From Lachnospiraceae bacterium (lineage in GTDB: Bacteria > Bacillota > Clostridia > Lachnospirales > Lachnospiraceae): DNA of 5,482 nucleotides. Where the stretch lies: assembly GCA_017477805.1 (NCBI GenBank), contig JAFUUM010000220.1, positions 1 through 5,482 of the forward strand, in the 5' to 3' direction. The notes below the pieces were generated by a model. It saw only the letters and a program-made list of their open reading frames with translations, had not been told where the DNA came from and did no database searches. The first letter of the stretch is position 1, and every line of letters begins with the position of its first letter. Made by a program: the position numbers and the translations under genes. Positions 1 to 5,482 of this stretch are shown here, piece after piece.

Positions 1-143
1 ACATTGTGCTCATGGATGGCCTGGCGGAGGAGATCGCATCACAATACACCAATTACACAGGCACCAGGATCTGTCTGGCGGTCTTTCTGATTGCCTGCTG
101 TTTGTTTGCTGCATTTCCCATCGTTAAGGAGCACACCATATGA
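1..143 (+). CDS. C-terminal end of an unidentified membrane protein (5' truncated by window)
   Basis: The frame starting at base 3 is open from the window edge to a TGA at 141-143 and gives 46 residues. A polar stretch (DGLAEEIASQYTNYTGTR) is followed by one strongly hydrophobic segment (roughly ICLAVFLIACCLFAAFPIV) and a short tail, KEHTI. This looks like the last transmembrane helix of a multi-pass membrane protein. The stop codon overlaps the start codon of the next gene (ATGA, 140-143), which is typical of translationally coupled genes in one operon, so the two membrane proteins probably work together. The family cannot be recognised from this fragment. The call as coding rests on the open frame, the helix and the ATGA junction. 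Confidence 0.72.
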   Translation, partial: IVLMDGLAEEIASQYTNYTGTRICLAVFLIACCLFAAFPIVKEHTI

Positions 144-1393
144 AAGAGAAAAACAAAGAATATCCTTTTTATGCTGCTTTCGGTGTGCTGCTGGCGTACT
201 TCTCCTATCGTATGGTGCTGGTGAGCCTGCCGGATCACCTGTCAGATTTTAACGGCCATGTGTATGTGTACCTGGCAAACTATCTTCGGAAAGAGACCGT
301 TTTACGAGGCCTTGGAGAGGCGCCCTATTGTCTTTGGCATTTGCTGACGATCTTTGGCTACAAAGTCCTGGGGATCCCGCTGGATCATTCGGCTGCGTAT
401 GTGAACAGCCTGTTTGCCCTGTTTTCCTACGGCGTCTTTTGCTTTTTCCTAAGAAAGATATCTGACCGGACGGAGAGACCAATGGGGGATCCGGCGGTGG
501 CAATGATCTCTTTTGGCCTTTGCATCCTGCAGCCACTGACTGCGGAATGGATGAAGGTTACCGGAACCGGACTTGCAGCGTTTGGACTGAATCCGCTCCA
601 TAATCCGAGCTATCTTGCCGTCAGACCCTTTTCCGTGCTGTGCTTTTGCCTGGTGGTGGACATCTGGGGAAAACAAAAGGATGACGGATATCGGGGCATT
701 TTTTTCAAAACAGAAACGGGGCTGAAAAAGTATTACATCGCGTTGGCGGTGGTGCTTCTTCTGTCTGTTTTTGCAAAACCCACCTTTGCGGAGATGTTTA
801 TTCCCGCCGTGGGACTTATGATGCTGTTTTCATGGGGGATTTCGGCTTTTCGAAAAGACGGGAGCGGGAAGAAAGCTTTTGCGGATCTGCTTTCCATGTT
901 TTGCTGTGCCATCCCGTCGGTTTTGTTCATCCTCCTTCAGTTTTATTTTCACTATCTCCTTGGCGGTCAGGCAGCAGATACGGGCAGTTCCGTGGTGATC
1001 ACGCCCTATCTTTACGTCTGGCGCGGGCTTACGGAAAATGTGGGGATGTCTCTGATACTCAGCATGGCATTTCCCATGTTTATGTTCCTTCTGGATTCCC
1101 GTAATATCTTAAGATCCCCTATGGGAAAACTGGCTGTGGTTTCCGCCTCCGTCAGTTTCCTGGAAGCGGCCTTTCTTGGAGAAAGCGCTAAAATGGAACA
1201 CGGCAACTTCCTATGGCCCATGATGTCCGGGATGCTCTTTCTCTATCTGGCGACGCTTGCGGATCTTGCTGCGCTGGAGAATATGGAAGAGGATACGCTC
1301 CGGAAAAGAGTGTCGGTCCTGACGGCCTGGTCGATTTTTGGACTCCAGGTTCTCTGCGGTGTTTTAAACATCCTCAACATGATCAAAATGTAA
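140..1393 (+). CDS. Polytopic membrane protein of unknown function, possibly GT-C-like
   Basis: This gene encodes 417 residues. The ATG at 140 is preceded by AAGGAG (126-131) with an 8-base spacer, and it overlaps the upstream stop. By eye there are about ten hydrophobic segments, near residues 10-30, 62-80, 84-104, 117-135, 162-176, 197-213, 216-236, 248-273, 300-318, 330-346, 356-376 and 392-413; some may be re-entrant or too short. After helix 1 comes a loop with acidic residues (PDHLSDFNGH, 31-40). Further loops hold NPLHNPSYLAVRP (151-163) and KMEHGNFLWP (351-360). An acidic residue in the first outer loop, many helices and His/Asn-rich loops resemble the general plan of GT-C glycosyltransferases and O-antigen-type polymer enzymes acting on lipid-linked sugars at the membrane. 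That resemblance is inference; no diagnostic motif is visible. A transporter or flippase role is equally possible. The gene is probably the last of an operon starting upstream, since a 97-bp gap follows. Confidence 0.88.
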   Translation: MKEKNKEYPFYAAFGVLLAYFSYRMVLVSLPDHLSDFNGHVYVYLANYLRKETVLRGLGEAPYCLWHLLTIFGYKVLGIPLDHSAAYVNSLFALFSYGVFCFFLRKISDRTERPMGDPAVAMISFGLCILQPLTAEWMKVTGTGLAAFGLNPLHNPSYLAVRPFSVLCFCLVVDIWGKQKDDGYRGIFFKTETGLKKYYIALAVVLLLSVFAKPTFAEMFIPAVGLMMLFSWGISAFRKDGSGKKAFADLLSMFCCAIPSVLFILLQFYFHYLLGGQAADTGSSVVITPYLYVWRGLTENVGMSLILSMAFPMFMFLLDSRNILRSPMGKLAVVSASVSFLEAAFLGESAKMEHGNFLWPMMSGMLFLYLATLADLAALENMEEDTLRKRVSVLTAWSIFGLQVLCGVLNILNMIKM

Positions 1394-1420
1394 TTGTTTC
1401 GGAGAATTACGGGAAAACAC

Positions 1421-1449
1421 TTGTCAGCGGCTCCAAATACGTTTAAAGT
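1421..1449 (+). promoter_or_regulatory. Candidate sigma-A promoter for glnN
   Basis: TTGTCA at 1421-1426 matches the -35 consensus at five of six bases. TAAAGT at 1444-1449 matches the -10 consensus at four of six. The spacer is 17 bases, the optimum. A start near 1456 would give a leader of about 35 bases before the glnN ATG. No terminator is visible between the upstream membrane-protein gene and this site, so read-through from that operon is also possible. Confidence 0.45.
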
Positions 1450-1450
1450 T

Positions 1451-1467
1451 TGTTATCAAGGATCATA
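1451..1467 (+). promoter_or_regulatory. Possible GlnR/TnrA-like operator ahead of glnN
   Basis: TGTTA (1451-1455), a 7-base spacer and TCATA (1463-1467) match the Bacillus GlnR/TnrA site TGTNA-N7-TNACA at seven of the eight specified bases. The site lies just after the candidate -10 box, across the expected transcription start, where a bound repressor would block glnN. In Bacillus, GlnR and TnrA control glutamine synthetase genes through such sites. Whether this organism has GlnR is unknown, and a single near-match can arise by chance. Confidence 0.25.
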
Positions 1468-1490
1468 GAAAATAAAAAGGGTGCGATAAC

Positions 1491-3602
1491 ATGAGCGAAA
1501 AATGGAATGTAGAAGAGATCTTCGGTAAAAATGTGTTCAGCCTCGGAAAGATGCGGGAACGTCTTCCTAAGAATGCGTACAAAGAGGTTGTGAACGTCAT
1601 GAACCGCGGTGGCGAACTCTCCATGGAGACCGCTAACGTGGTGGCAAAAGCCATGAAGGATTGGGCTGTGGAAAACGGCGCGACCCATTATACACATTGG
1701 TTCCAGCCACTGACCGGTATCACTGCGGAAAAACATGACGCATTTGTCAGTCACCCCGATTCTGATGGTCAGATGATCACGGAATTTTCCGGAAAAGAGC
1801 TGATCAAGGGCGAACCCGATGCTTCTTCCTTCCCTTCCGGCGGCCTTCGTGCCACCTTCGAAGCAAGAGGCTATACCGCATGGGATATCACATCCCCTGC
1901 ATTCCTGAAGGAATCTTCCTGCGGGAAGATCCTGTGCATTCCCACCGCATTCTGTTCCTATACCGGTGAGTCCCTGGACAAAAAGACACCCCTTCTCCGT
2001 TCCATGGAAGTGCTGTCCGAACAGGCTCTCCGTATCGTAAGACTTTTTGGTAATACCGAGGCAACGAAAGTAACACCCTCCGTTGGTCCCGAACAGGAGT
2101 ATTTCCTGGTGGATGAGGACCTGTATATGCAGAGATCCGACCTGATGTTTGCCGGCAGAACTTTATTCGGTGCCCTGCCTCCCAAGGGTCAGGAAATGGA
2201 GGATCATTATTTCGGTGTTATCCGTGAGCGTGTGGGCGCCTTTATGAAGGACCTGAACAAGGAACTCTGGAAACTGGGGGTTACCGCGAAGACCCAGCAC
2301 AATGAGGCTGCCCCCGCGCAGCATGAGCTGGCGCCCATTTATGAGACTGCAAACATCGCCGTGGACCACAACCAGCTGGTGATGGAGACCATGAAGAGAG
2401 TTGCCACCGAGCATCATTTAAGATGCCTTCTTCACGAGAAACCCTATGCGGGAGTGAACGGCTCCGGTAAGCACGACAACTGGTCCATTACCACCGATGA
2501 CGGTGTGAACCTCTTGGATCCCGGTGATACCCCCAATAAGAATATCCAGTTCCTGCTTGTTTTATCCTGCATCCTGAAAGCCGTAGACGATCATGCGGAT
2601 CTTCTGCGCCAGAGTGCTGCGGATGTGGGTAACGACCACCGTCTGGGTGCCAATGAGGCACCTCCTGCCATCATTTCCGTATTCCTGGGCGAACAGCTCC
2701 AGGATGTGGTGACCCAGCTCATCGAGACCGGTGCCGCCAATCCTGTAAAGGAAAGCGGCAGATTAGAGACCGGCGTTAAGACCCTGCCGGATCTCGAGAT
2801 CGATACCTCCGACAGAAACAGAACTTCACCCTTTGCCTTTACCGGTAACAAATTCGAGTTCCGTATGGTAGGATCCTCGGATTCCGTGGCCAGCCCCAAC
2901 ACGGTCTTAAACACCATCGTTGCGGAAGCTTTCTGTGAGGCTGCGGATGTTCTGGAAAAAGCGGATGACTTTGACATGGCCGTTCATGACCTGATCAAAA
3001 AGAACCTCACCGAGCATGAGCGAATCATCTTCAACGGCGACGGTTATTCCGATGAGTGGATCGCGGAAGCCGAAAGAAGAGGCCTGCCCAATATCAAGAG
3101 TACCGTGGAAGCGGCAAGTGCGCTGACCACGGAAACCGCAGTGAAGCTCTTTGAGCGGTTCGGAATCTTTACAAGAAAAGAGCTGGAGTCCCGCGAGGAG
3201 ATCACTTACGAGACCTATGCCAAGACCATCAATATCGAGGCCCTGACCATGATCGACATGGCAGGCAAGCAGATCATCCCCGCGGTGATCCGGTTCTGCA
3301 GATACCTGGCAGACACCGTGAATGCAGTAAAGGCAGCGGGTGCCGATGCAACTGTGGAAACGGAACTGTTAAAAGAGATCTCCGGTCACCTGACGGACAT
3401 GCAGAAAGCCTTGACCGTTCTGAAGAAAGAAGAGGCAGCAGCATCTTCCATGAAACCCGGCAAAGAGCAGGCTCTGTACTATAAGGACCATGTGACCGCA
3501 ACCATGAAGGACTTAAGGACTCCTGCGGATGCGCTGGAGATGCTGGTGGATAAGGATATCTGGCCCATTCCCACCTACGGACAACTGATGTTTGAGGTCT
3601 GA
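1491..3602 (+). CDS. glnN: Type III glutamine synthetase (GSIII)
   Basis: The product makes glutamine from glutamate, ammonia and ATP in the cytoplasm and is a main entry point of ammonia nitrogen. At 703 residues it fits the GSIII family (about 700-730) and is far longer than GSI (about 440-470). The N-terminal GSIII-specific region includes THWFQPLTG (68-76) and EKHDAF (80-85), then FPSGGLRATFEARGYTAWD (114-132). The catalytic core shows GPEQEYF (199-205, a metal-binding Glu motif), NEAAPAQHEL (271-280), NGSGKHDNWS (323-332, ATP/glutamate site), GANEAPPAI (386-394) and RTSPFAFTGNKFEFR (444-458). The C-terminus ends with the family-like WPIPTYGQLMFEV. All core motifs are intact, with no frameshift. 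The start ATG has a modest ribosome site, AAGG, at 1477-1480. A candidate promoter and a possible nitrogen-control operator lie just upstream. The next gene downstream is tRNA-Gln, and no intrinsic terminator is seen between them. Confidence 0.98.
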   Translation: MSEKWNVEEIFGKNVFSLGKMRERLPKNAYKEVVNVMNRGGELSMETANVVAKAMKDWAVENGATHYTHWFQPLTGITAEKHDAFVSHPDSDGQMITEFSGKELIKGEPDASSFPSGGLRATFEARGYTAWDITSPAFLKESSCGKILCIPTAFCSYTGESLDKKTPLLRSMEVLSEQALRIVRLFGNTEATKVTPSVGPEQEYFLVDEDLYMQRSDLMFAGRTLFGALPPKGQEMEDHYFGVIRERVGAFMKDLNKELWKLGVTAKTQHNEAAPAQHELAPIYETANIAVDHNQLVMETMKRVATEHHLRCLLHEKPYAGVNGSGKHDNWSITTDDGVNLLDPGDTPNKNIQFLLVLSCILKAVDDHADLLRQSAADVGNDHRLGANEAPPAIISVFLGEQLQDVVTQLIETGAANPVKESGRLETGVKTLPDLEIDTSDRNRTSPFAFTGNKFEFRMVGSSDSVASPNTVLNTIVAEAFCEAADVLEKADDFDMAVHDLIKKNLTEHERIIFNGDGYSDEWIAEAERRGLPNIKSTVEAASALTTETAVKLFERFGIFTRKELESREEITYETYAKTINIEALTMIDMAGKQIIPAVIRFCRYLADTVNAVKAAGADATVETELLKEISGHLTDMQKALTVLKKEEAAASSMKPGKEQALYYKDHVTATMKDLRTPADALEMLVDKDIWPIPTYGQLMFEV

Positions 3603-3613
3603 TCATACCGTCA

Positions 3614-3662
3614 GAAAAAAATAAAAAAAGTGCTTGCATTTTAAGTTACGGTGTGATATATT
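3614..3662 (+). promoter_or_regulatory. Strong extended -10 promoter with A-rich upstream tract for tRNA-Gln
   Basis: TTGCAT at 3634-3639 and TATATT at 3657-3662 are separated by 17 bases. A TG at 3654-3655, one base before the -10 box, makes it an extended -10 promoter. An almost pure A tract (3614-3629) sits immediately upstream of the -35 box, as an UP element would. The expected start is about 3667-3670. This is the design expected of a stable-RNA promoter, and it drives the hairpin and tRNA unit and possibly yfbR by read-through. Confidence 0.85.
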
Positions 3663-3665
3663 TTT

Positions 3666-3691
3666 CAAGTGCCTTTGAGAAAGGGCACTTG
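3666..3691 (+). other. Leader hairpin between the promoter and tRNA-Gln
   Basis: CAAGTGCC (3666-3673) pairs perfectly with GGCACTTG (3684-3691). Inside this stem, bases 3674-3676 (TTT) can pair with 3681-3683 (AAG), with one G-U wobble. The result is an 11-bp stem closed by a GAGA tetraloop (3677-3680), a GNRA-type loop. No T-run follows (TTATAGGG), so it is not an intrinsic terminator. The expected transcription start falls within the first few bases of the 5' arm, so the tRNA precursor would begin with this hairpin and then have only four bases before mature tRNA position 1. It could stabilise or shape the 5' leader for RNase P, or act in DNA form as an inverted-repeat operator over the start site. 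Confidence 0.7.
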
Positions 3692-3695
3692 TTAT

Positions 3696-3767
3696 AGGGC
3701 TATCGCCAAACGGTAAGGCAACGGACTCTGACTCCGTCATTTCAAGGTTCGAATCCTTGTAGCCCTG
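3696..3767 (+). tRNA. tRNA-Gln (anticodon CUG)
   Basis: A complete 72-base cloverleaf can be drawn by hand. The acceptor stem is AGGGCTA (3696-3702) with TAGCCCT (3760-3766). The D stem is GCC/GGC (3705-3707 with 3717-3719), with GG in the loop. The anticodon stem is ACGGA/TCCGT (3721-3725 with 3733-3737), enclosing loop CTCTGAC with anticodon CTG at 3728-3730, which reads CAG glutamine codons. The variable loop has five bases. The T stem is CAAGG/CCTTG around TTCGAAT (3748-3754). The discriminator base is G3767, and CCA is not encoded (CTTC follows). The first pair is A1-U72, whereas most bacterial tRNA-Gln have U1-A72. In most Firmicutes this tRNA is charged with Glu by GluRS and then amidated by GatCAB using glutamine. 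Confidence 0.96.
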
Positions 3768-3771
3768 CTTC

Positions 3772-3805
3772 AAACCTCAACGAGTTTCGTTGAGGTTTTT
3801 TGTTT
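3772..3805 (+). terminator. Intrinsic terminator after tRNA-Gln
   Basis: AACCTCAACGA (3773-3783) pairs perfectly over 11 bases with TCGTTGAGGTT (3787-3797) around a 3-base GTT loop. A T-run follows (3796-3801, then GTTT), and A3772 can pair with T3798. It begins five bases after the tRNA ends. It should stop most transcription before yfbR, so yfbR is expressed either by read-through or from a promoter not recognised here. Confidence 0.93.
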
Positions 3806-3822
3806 ATCCGAACAATACTCCC

Positions 3823-3830
3823 AAGGAGGA
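3823..3830 (+). promoter_or_regulatory. Ribosome binding site that fixes the yfbR start
   Basis: AAGGAGGA lies 7 bases before the ATG at 3838, a near-perfect Shine-Dalgarno site. The same frame is open back to a TTG at 3790, but that start would lie inside the terminator stem and has no ribosome site. It would also add 16 residues that E. coli YfbR lacks. The ATG at 3838 is therefore the start. Confidence 0.93.
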
Positions 3831-3837
3831 CTATCAT

Positions 3838-4434
3838 ATGGCATATCATTTTTTTGCGACCATATCCCGTATGAAATATATCGAGCGCTGGGCGCTGATG
3901 AGAAATTCCCGTCCCGAGAATTTAAGTGAACATTCTCTGGAAGTGGCCATGATCGCCCATGCTCTTTGCGTCATCGGAAATGTGCGGTATCACCGGAACC
4001 TGGATGCGGATAAGGCAGCCCTCATCGGCCTTTATCATGATACCTCCGAGATCATCACCGGAGATATGCCTACTCCCGTAAAGTACTATAACGACGGCAT
4101 CCGGGAGGCTTACAAGGAGATCGAATCCATTGCGGAGTATAAGCTCCTGAATAAACTCCCCGATGATCTGCGTCCTGCCTTTGAAAAGATCTACAAGGCG
4201 GAGGACACGGAGGATGAAAAGTACATGCGCCGCCTCATCAAGGCTGCAGATAAGCTTTCTGCTCTGATCAAATGTATCGAGGAAGAAAAATCCGGTAATA
4301 CGGAGTTCCGGACCGCAAAAGCCAGTACGGAGCAGACCATCCACAAGCTGGCGGGGGAATTGCCGGAAGTGGATGACTTTGTGAGGGAATTCCTGCCGCC
4401 TTACGGCAGTACTCTGGATGAGCTGACAACATGA
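3838..4434 (+). CDS. yfbR: YfbR-type HD-domain 5'-deoxynucleotidase
   Basis: This cytosolic metal-dependent phosphatase removes the 5' phosphate from deoxyribonucleoside monophosphates (E. coli YfbR activity), helping balance dNTP pools. The 198-residue product matches the 199 residues of E. coli YfbR and aligns along its whole length from memory. Shared blocks are HFFATISR (4-11), ERWALMRNSRPENLSEHSLEVAMIAHAL (split here as RWALMRN 17-23 and ENLSEHS 27-33), YHDTSEIITGDMPTPVKYY (66-84) and KAADKL (135-140). The HD metal ligands are H32, H67, D68 and D138. R17, W18, E71 and D76 match the E. coli residues R18, W19, E72 and D77 involved in substrate specificity and catalysis. Nothing is missing. 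Its stop overlaps the start of the next gene (ATGA, 4431-4434), so the two are co-translated. No clear promoter of its own is seen between the tRNA terminator and the ribosome site. Confidence 0.95.
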   Translation: MAYHFFATISRMKYIERWALMRNSRPENLSEHSLEVAMIAHALCVIGNVRYHRNLDADKAALIGLYHDTSEIITGDMPTPVKYYNDGIREAYKEIESIAEYKLLNKLPDDLRPAFEKIYKAEDTEDEKYMRRLIKAADKLSALIKCIEEEKSGNTEFRTAKASTEQTIHKLAGELPEVDDFVREFLPPYGSTLDELTT

Positions 4435-5345
4435 ACAGTGTAAGACGAAAGGTTATTGCTTTCGGCGCTTTGAGTATCCTATTCCTGTTTCTGATCCTTA
4501 TGGGTTCCCGGTTTGTTATGGGAAAGATGGAACAGGGGAGAGCGGATGAGACGGCGGTTCAGACGGCTTTGGAAGAGACCGCTGAAAGCGAGGCTGTAGA
4601 CGAGCCGAAGGTCCTTTACTTTCTGATGGGCCACAAAATGGCGGGAACCGGGATGCGTTTTACGACAGAACTGACGCAGGCGGGATTTCTCTGCCGGGAA
4701 CTGGATCTGACCGAGGCGGGAGAAGTTCCGGAGGATGCGTCTCTCCTTCTGATCTGCGGTCCTCTGACAGACATTGGTGAAGAGGAAGAAGCCGCTCTGG
4801 AGGCTTATGCCGGGGGTGGCGGTGACCTGATGGTGTTTTTGGACGGGGATTCCATGGTGCTCCCCAATCTGGAAAAGTTTCTTGCCGGATATGGCGTTGC
4901 CGTGAAAAACGGAGTCCTTTTGGATCCGAAAGAGGGGTATTTTGAGGAATATGAGCCCCTTCTTCTGTGTGACCTCTATTATTCGGAAATGACAAAGAGG
5001 GTCGCGGCTATGAAGAAGAAATATCCCATGCCCATGTCCCGTGCATTTTTGATCGATGATGGGGCGGGCCTTCGGACAGAGCCTATTCTTCAGACCTCCG
5101 GCGAAGCCTATATCTTCTCTTTTGCGGAAGAGAGCGGGAGTAACGAGGCGTCTTTTAGAGAAGAGGAAACAGGGAAATACCTGACGGCCGCATGGATCAG
5201 GCGAAAAGAGAAAAAAGGAAACTCGGATCTTGTTGTCTTCGGGTCGGCCCAGGTGCTGATCGCAGCGGATCAGATGGAGCCGGAGGACCTCTGGGGAGAT
5301 CCGGTGGAACTTCTTACCGAGGTGGTCATGAACCTGACGAAGTAA
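4431..5345 (+). CDS. Membrane-anchored protein with GldG/ABC_transp_aux-like domain
   Basis: The 304-residue product begins with a basic stretch (RRK, 5-7) and one hydrophobic helix (about 8-30). A very acidic linker follows (about 34-58), then a soluble domain that should lie outside the membrane. Residues 60-160 resemble the GldG-like auxiliary domain of ABC transporters (ABC_transp_aux): a KVLYFLMG strand; LLLICGPLTDIGEEE (105-119), like the family's 'I.GP..d...eE' motif; AYAGGGGDLMVFLDG (125-139); LPNLEKFLAGYGV (144-156); then a LLDP strand. In GldG relatives this domain partners with an ABC-2 type permease and ATPase. Those proteins are usually longer and often carry a C-terminal helix, which is absent here, and no transporter gene is adjacent. 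The start is the ATG overlapping the yfbR stop, with a weak ribosome site (GGATGAG, 4416-4422) that suggests translational coupling. The domain assignment is moderate; the function is unknown. Confidence 0.88.
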   Translation: MNSVRRKVIAFGALSILFLFLILMGSRFVMGKMEQGRADETAVQTALEETAESEAVDEPKVLYFLMGHKMAGTGMRFTTELTQAGFLCRELDLTEAGEVPEDASLLLICGPLTDIGEEEEAALEAYAGGGGDLMVFLDGDSMVLPNLEKFLAGYGVAVKNGVLLDPKEGYFEEYEPLLLCDLYYSEMTKRVAAMKKKYPMPMSRAFLIDDGAGLRTEPILQTSGEAYIFSFAEESGSNEASFREEETGKYLTAAWIRRKEKKGNSDLVVFGSAQVLIAADQMEPEDLWGDPVELLTEVVMNLTK

Positions 5346-5385
5346 GCCGGGATGAGACCGCAATAAATCAGAACAGACAAAAATA

Positions 5386-5415
5386 CCCCGCAGCATGCGA
5401 CGCTGCGGGGTTCTT
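5386..5415. terminator. Bidirectional intrinsic terminator between convergent genes
   Basis: CCCCGCAGC (5386-5394) pairs over nine bases with GCTGCGGGG (5402-5410) around a 7-base loop. On the plus strand it is followed by a broken T tract (TTCTTGCATTTT). On the minus strand the tail reads TATTTTTGTC (from 5385 down to 5376), a better U-tract. It lies 40 bases after the plus-strand stop and 23 bases from the stop of the minus-strand gene, so it probably ends both transcripts. Confidence 0.88.
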
Positions 5416-5433
5416 GCATTTTATGGATCTGGA

Positions 5434-5482
5434 TCAAAGGGTCTCGATCACTTCCCGGCGGATCTTAAAGAAGAAGATCAGG
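5434..5482 (-). CDS. C-terminal end of a convergent gene (truncated by window)
   Basis: On the minus strand one frame runs from the window edge to a TGA at 5436-5434, encoding LIFFFKIRREVIETL. A hydrophobic run followed by a basic tail would suit the end of a multi-pass membrane protein. The other two minus-strand frames stop almost at once, and the nearby terminator has its best U-tract in this direction. With only 15 residues the family cannot be named. Confidence 0.5.
   Translation of the reverse strand, partial: LIFFFKIRREVIETL

Noticed and set aside
1390..1410. Inverted repeat GTAATT/AATTAC after the 417-residue protein as a terminator
   Set aside because: The stem is only six A/T-rich pairs with a 9-base loop, and it is followed by GGGAAAAC rather than a T-run.
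1477..1490. AGGGTGCGA before glnN as a T-box-like motif
   Set aside because: A T-box needs the longer AGGGTGGNACCGCG core plus specifier and terminator stems. None is present in the 97-bp gap, and the AAGGG serves as the ribosome site.
2591..2977. 128-codon minus-strand open frame inside glnN
   Set aside because: It lies wholly within the conserved GSIII catalytic region. Its low-complexity Ser/Arg/Leu-rich translation is what the antisense of a codon-biased gene gives.
3592..3630. Weak stem around the glnN stop codon followed by an A/T tract, as a glnN terminator
   Set aside because: The stem is short and bulged, and the following tract is A-rich on the plus strand, so it gives no U-tail. 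The tract better fits an upstream element of the tRNA promoter.
3696..3767. tRNA as an integration site for a mobile element
   Set aside because: No integrase gene, phage gene or repeated copy of the tRNA 3' end appears downstream in the window.
3790..3837. TTG at 3790 as the yfbR start (214 residues)
   Set aside because: It lies within the terminator stem without a ribosome site and adds 16 residues not present in E. coli YfbR. The ATG at 3838 has AAGGAGGA at 7 bases.
4479..5396. 305-codon open frame on the minus strand across the GldG-like gene
   Set aside because: Its start lies inside the bidirectional terminator and it has no ribosome site. Its translation is rich in His, Arg, Pro, Gln and Cys with no domain. 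The plus-strand frame has a clear anchor helix, family motifs and an ATGA junction.

Overview
The window fits a low-to-mid G+C Gram-positive gut bacterium of the Lachnospiraceae/Clostridia type. The reasons are a type III glutamine synthetase (GSIII), a tRNA-Gln gene without an encoded CCA end, strong AAGGAGG-type ribosome binding sites, a sigma-A style promoter with an A-rich upstream tract, and balanced codon use. This placement is inferred from the sequence alone.

Layout from left to right. (1) Bases 1-1393 hold the tail of an operon that begins outside the window: the last 46 codons of a membrane protein, joined by an ATGA stop/start overlap to a 417-residue polytopic membrane protein that vaguely resembles GT-C type glycosyltransferases. 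(2) A 97-bp gap carries a plausible promoter and a near-match to a GlnR/TnrA-type operator. It is followed by glnN (1491-3602), a full-length GSIII of 703 residues. (3) A compact stable-RNA unit lies at about 3614-3805: A-tract, strong extended -10 promoter, an 11-bp leader hairpin closed by a GAGA tetraloop, tRNA-Gln(CUG), and a strong intrinsic terminator. (4) A two-gene unit on the same strand follows: a YfbR-type HD-domain 5'-deoxynucleotidase (3838-4434) joined by ATGA to a membrane-anchored protein with a GldG/ABC_transp_aux-like domain (4431-5345). (5) A bidirectional terminator at 5386-5415 separates this unit from a convergent minus-strand gene, of which only the last 15 codons are visible.

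The genes do not form one obvious pathway, but there is a glutamine theme in the middle. GSIII makes glutamine from glutamate and ammonia, and the next gene is a tRNA for glutamine, with no recognisable terminator between them. YfbR is nucleotide-pool housekeeping. The two membrane proteins, at 140-1393 and 4431-5345, are the least explained genes. I found no CRISPR array, transposon, phage gene or clearly new multi-gene system. The most unusual items are the tRNA leader hairpin, the A1-U72 first base pair of tRNA-Gln, the possible nitrogen-control site ahead of glnN, and the orphan GldG-like protein coupled to yfbR.
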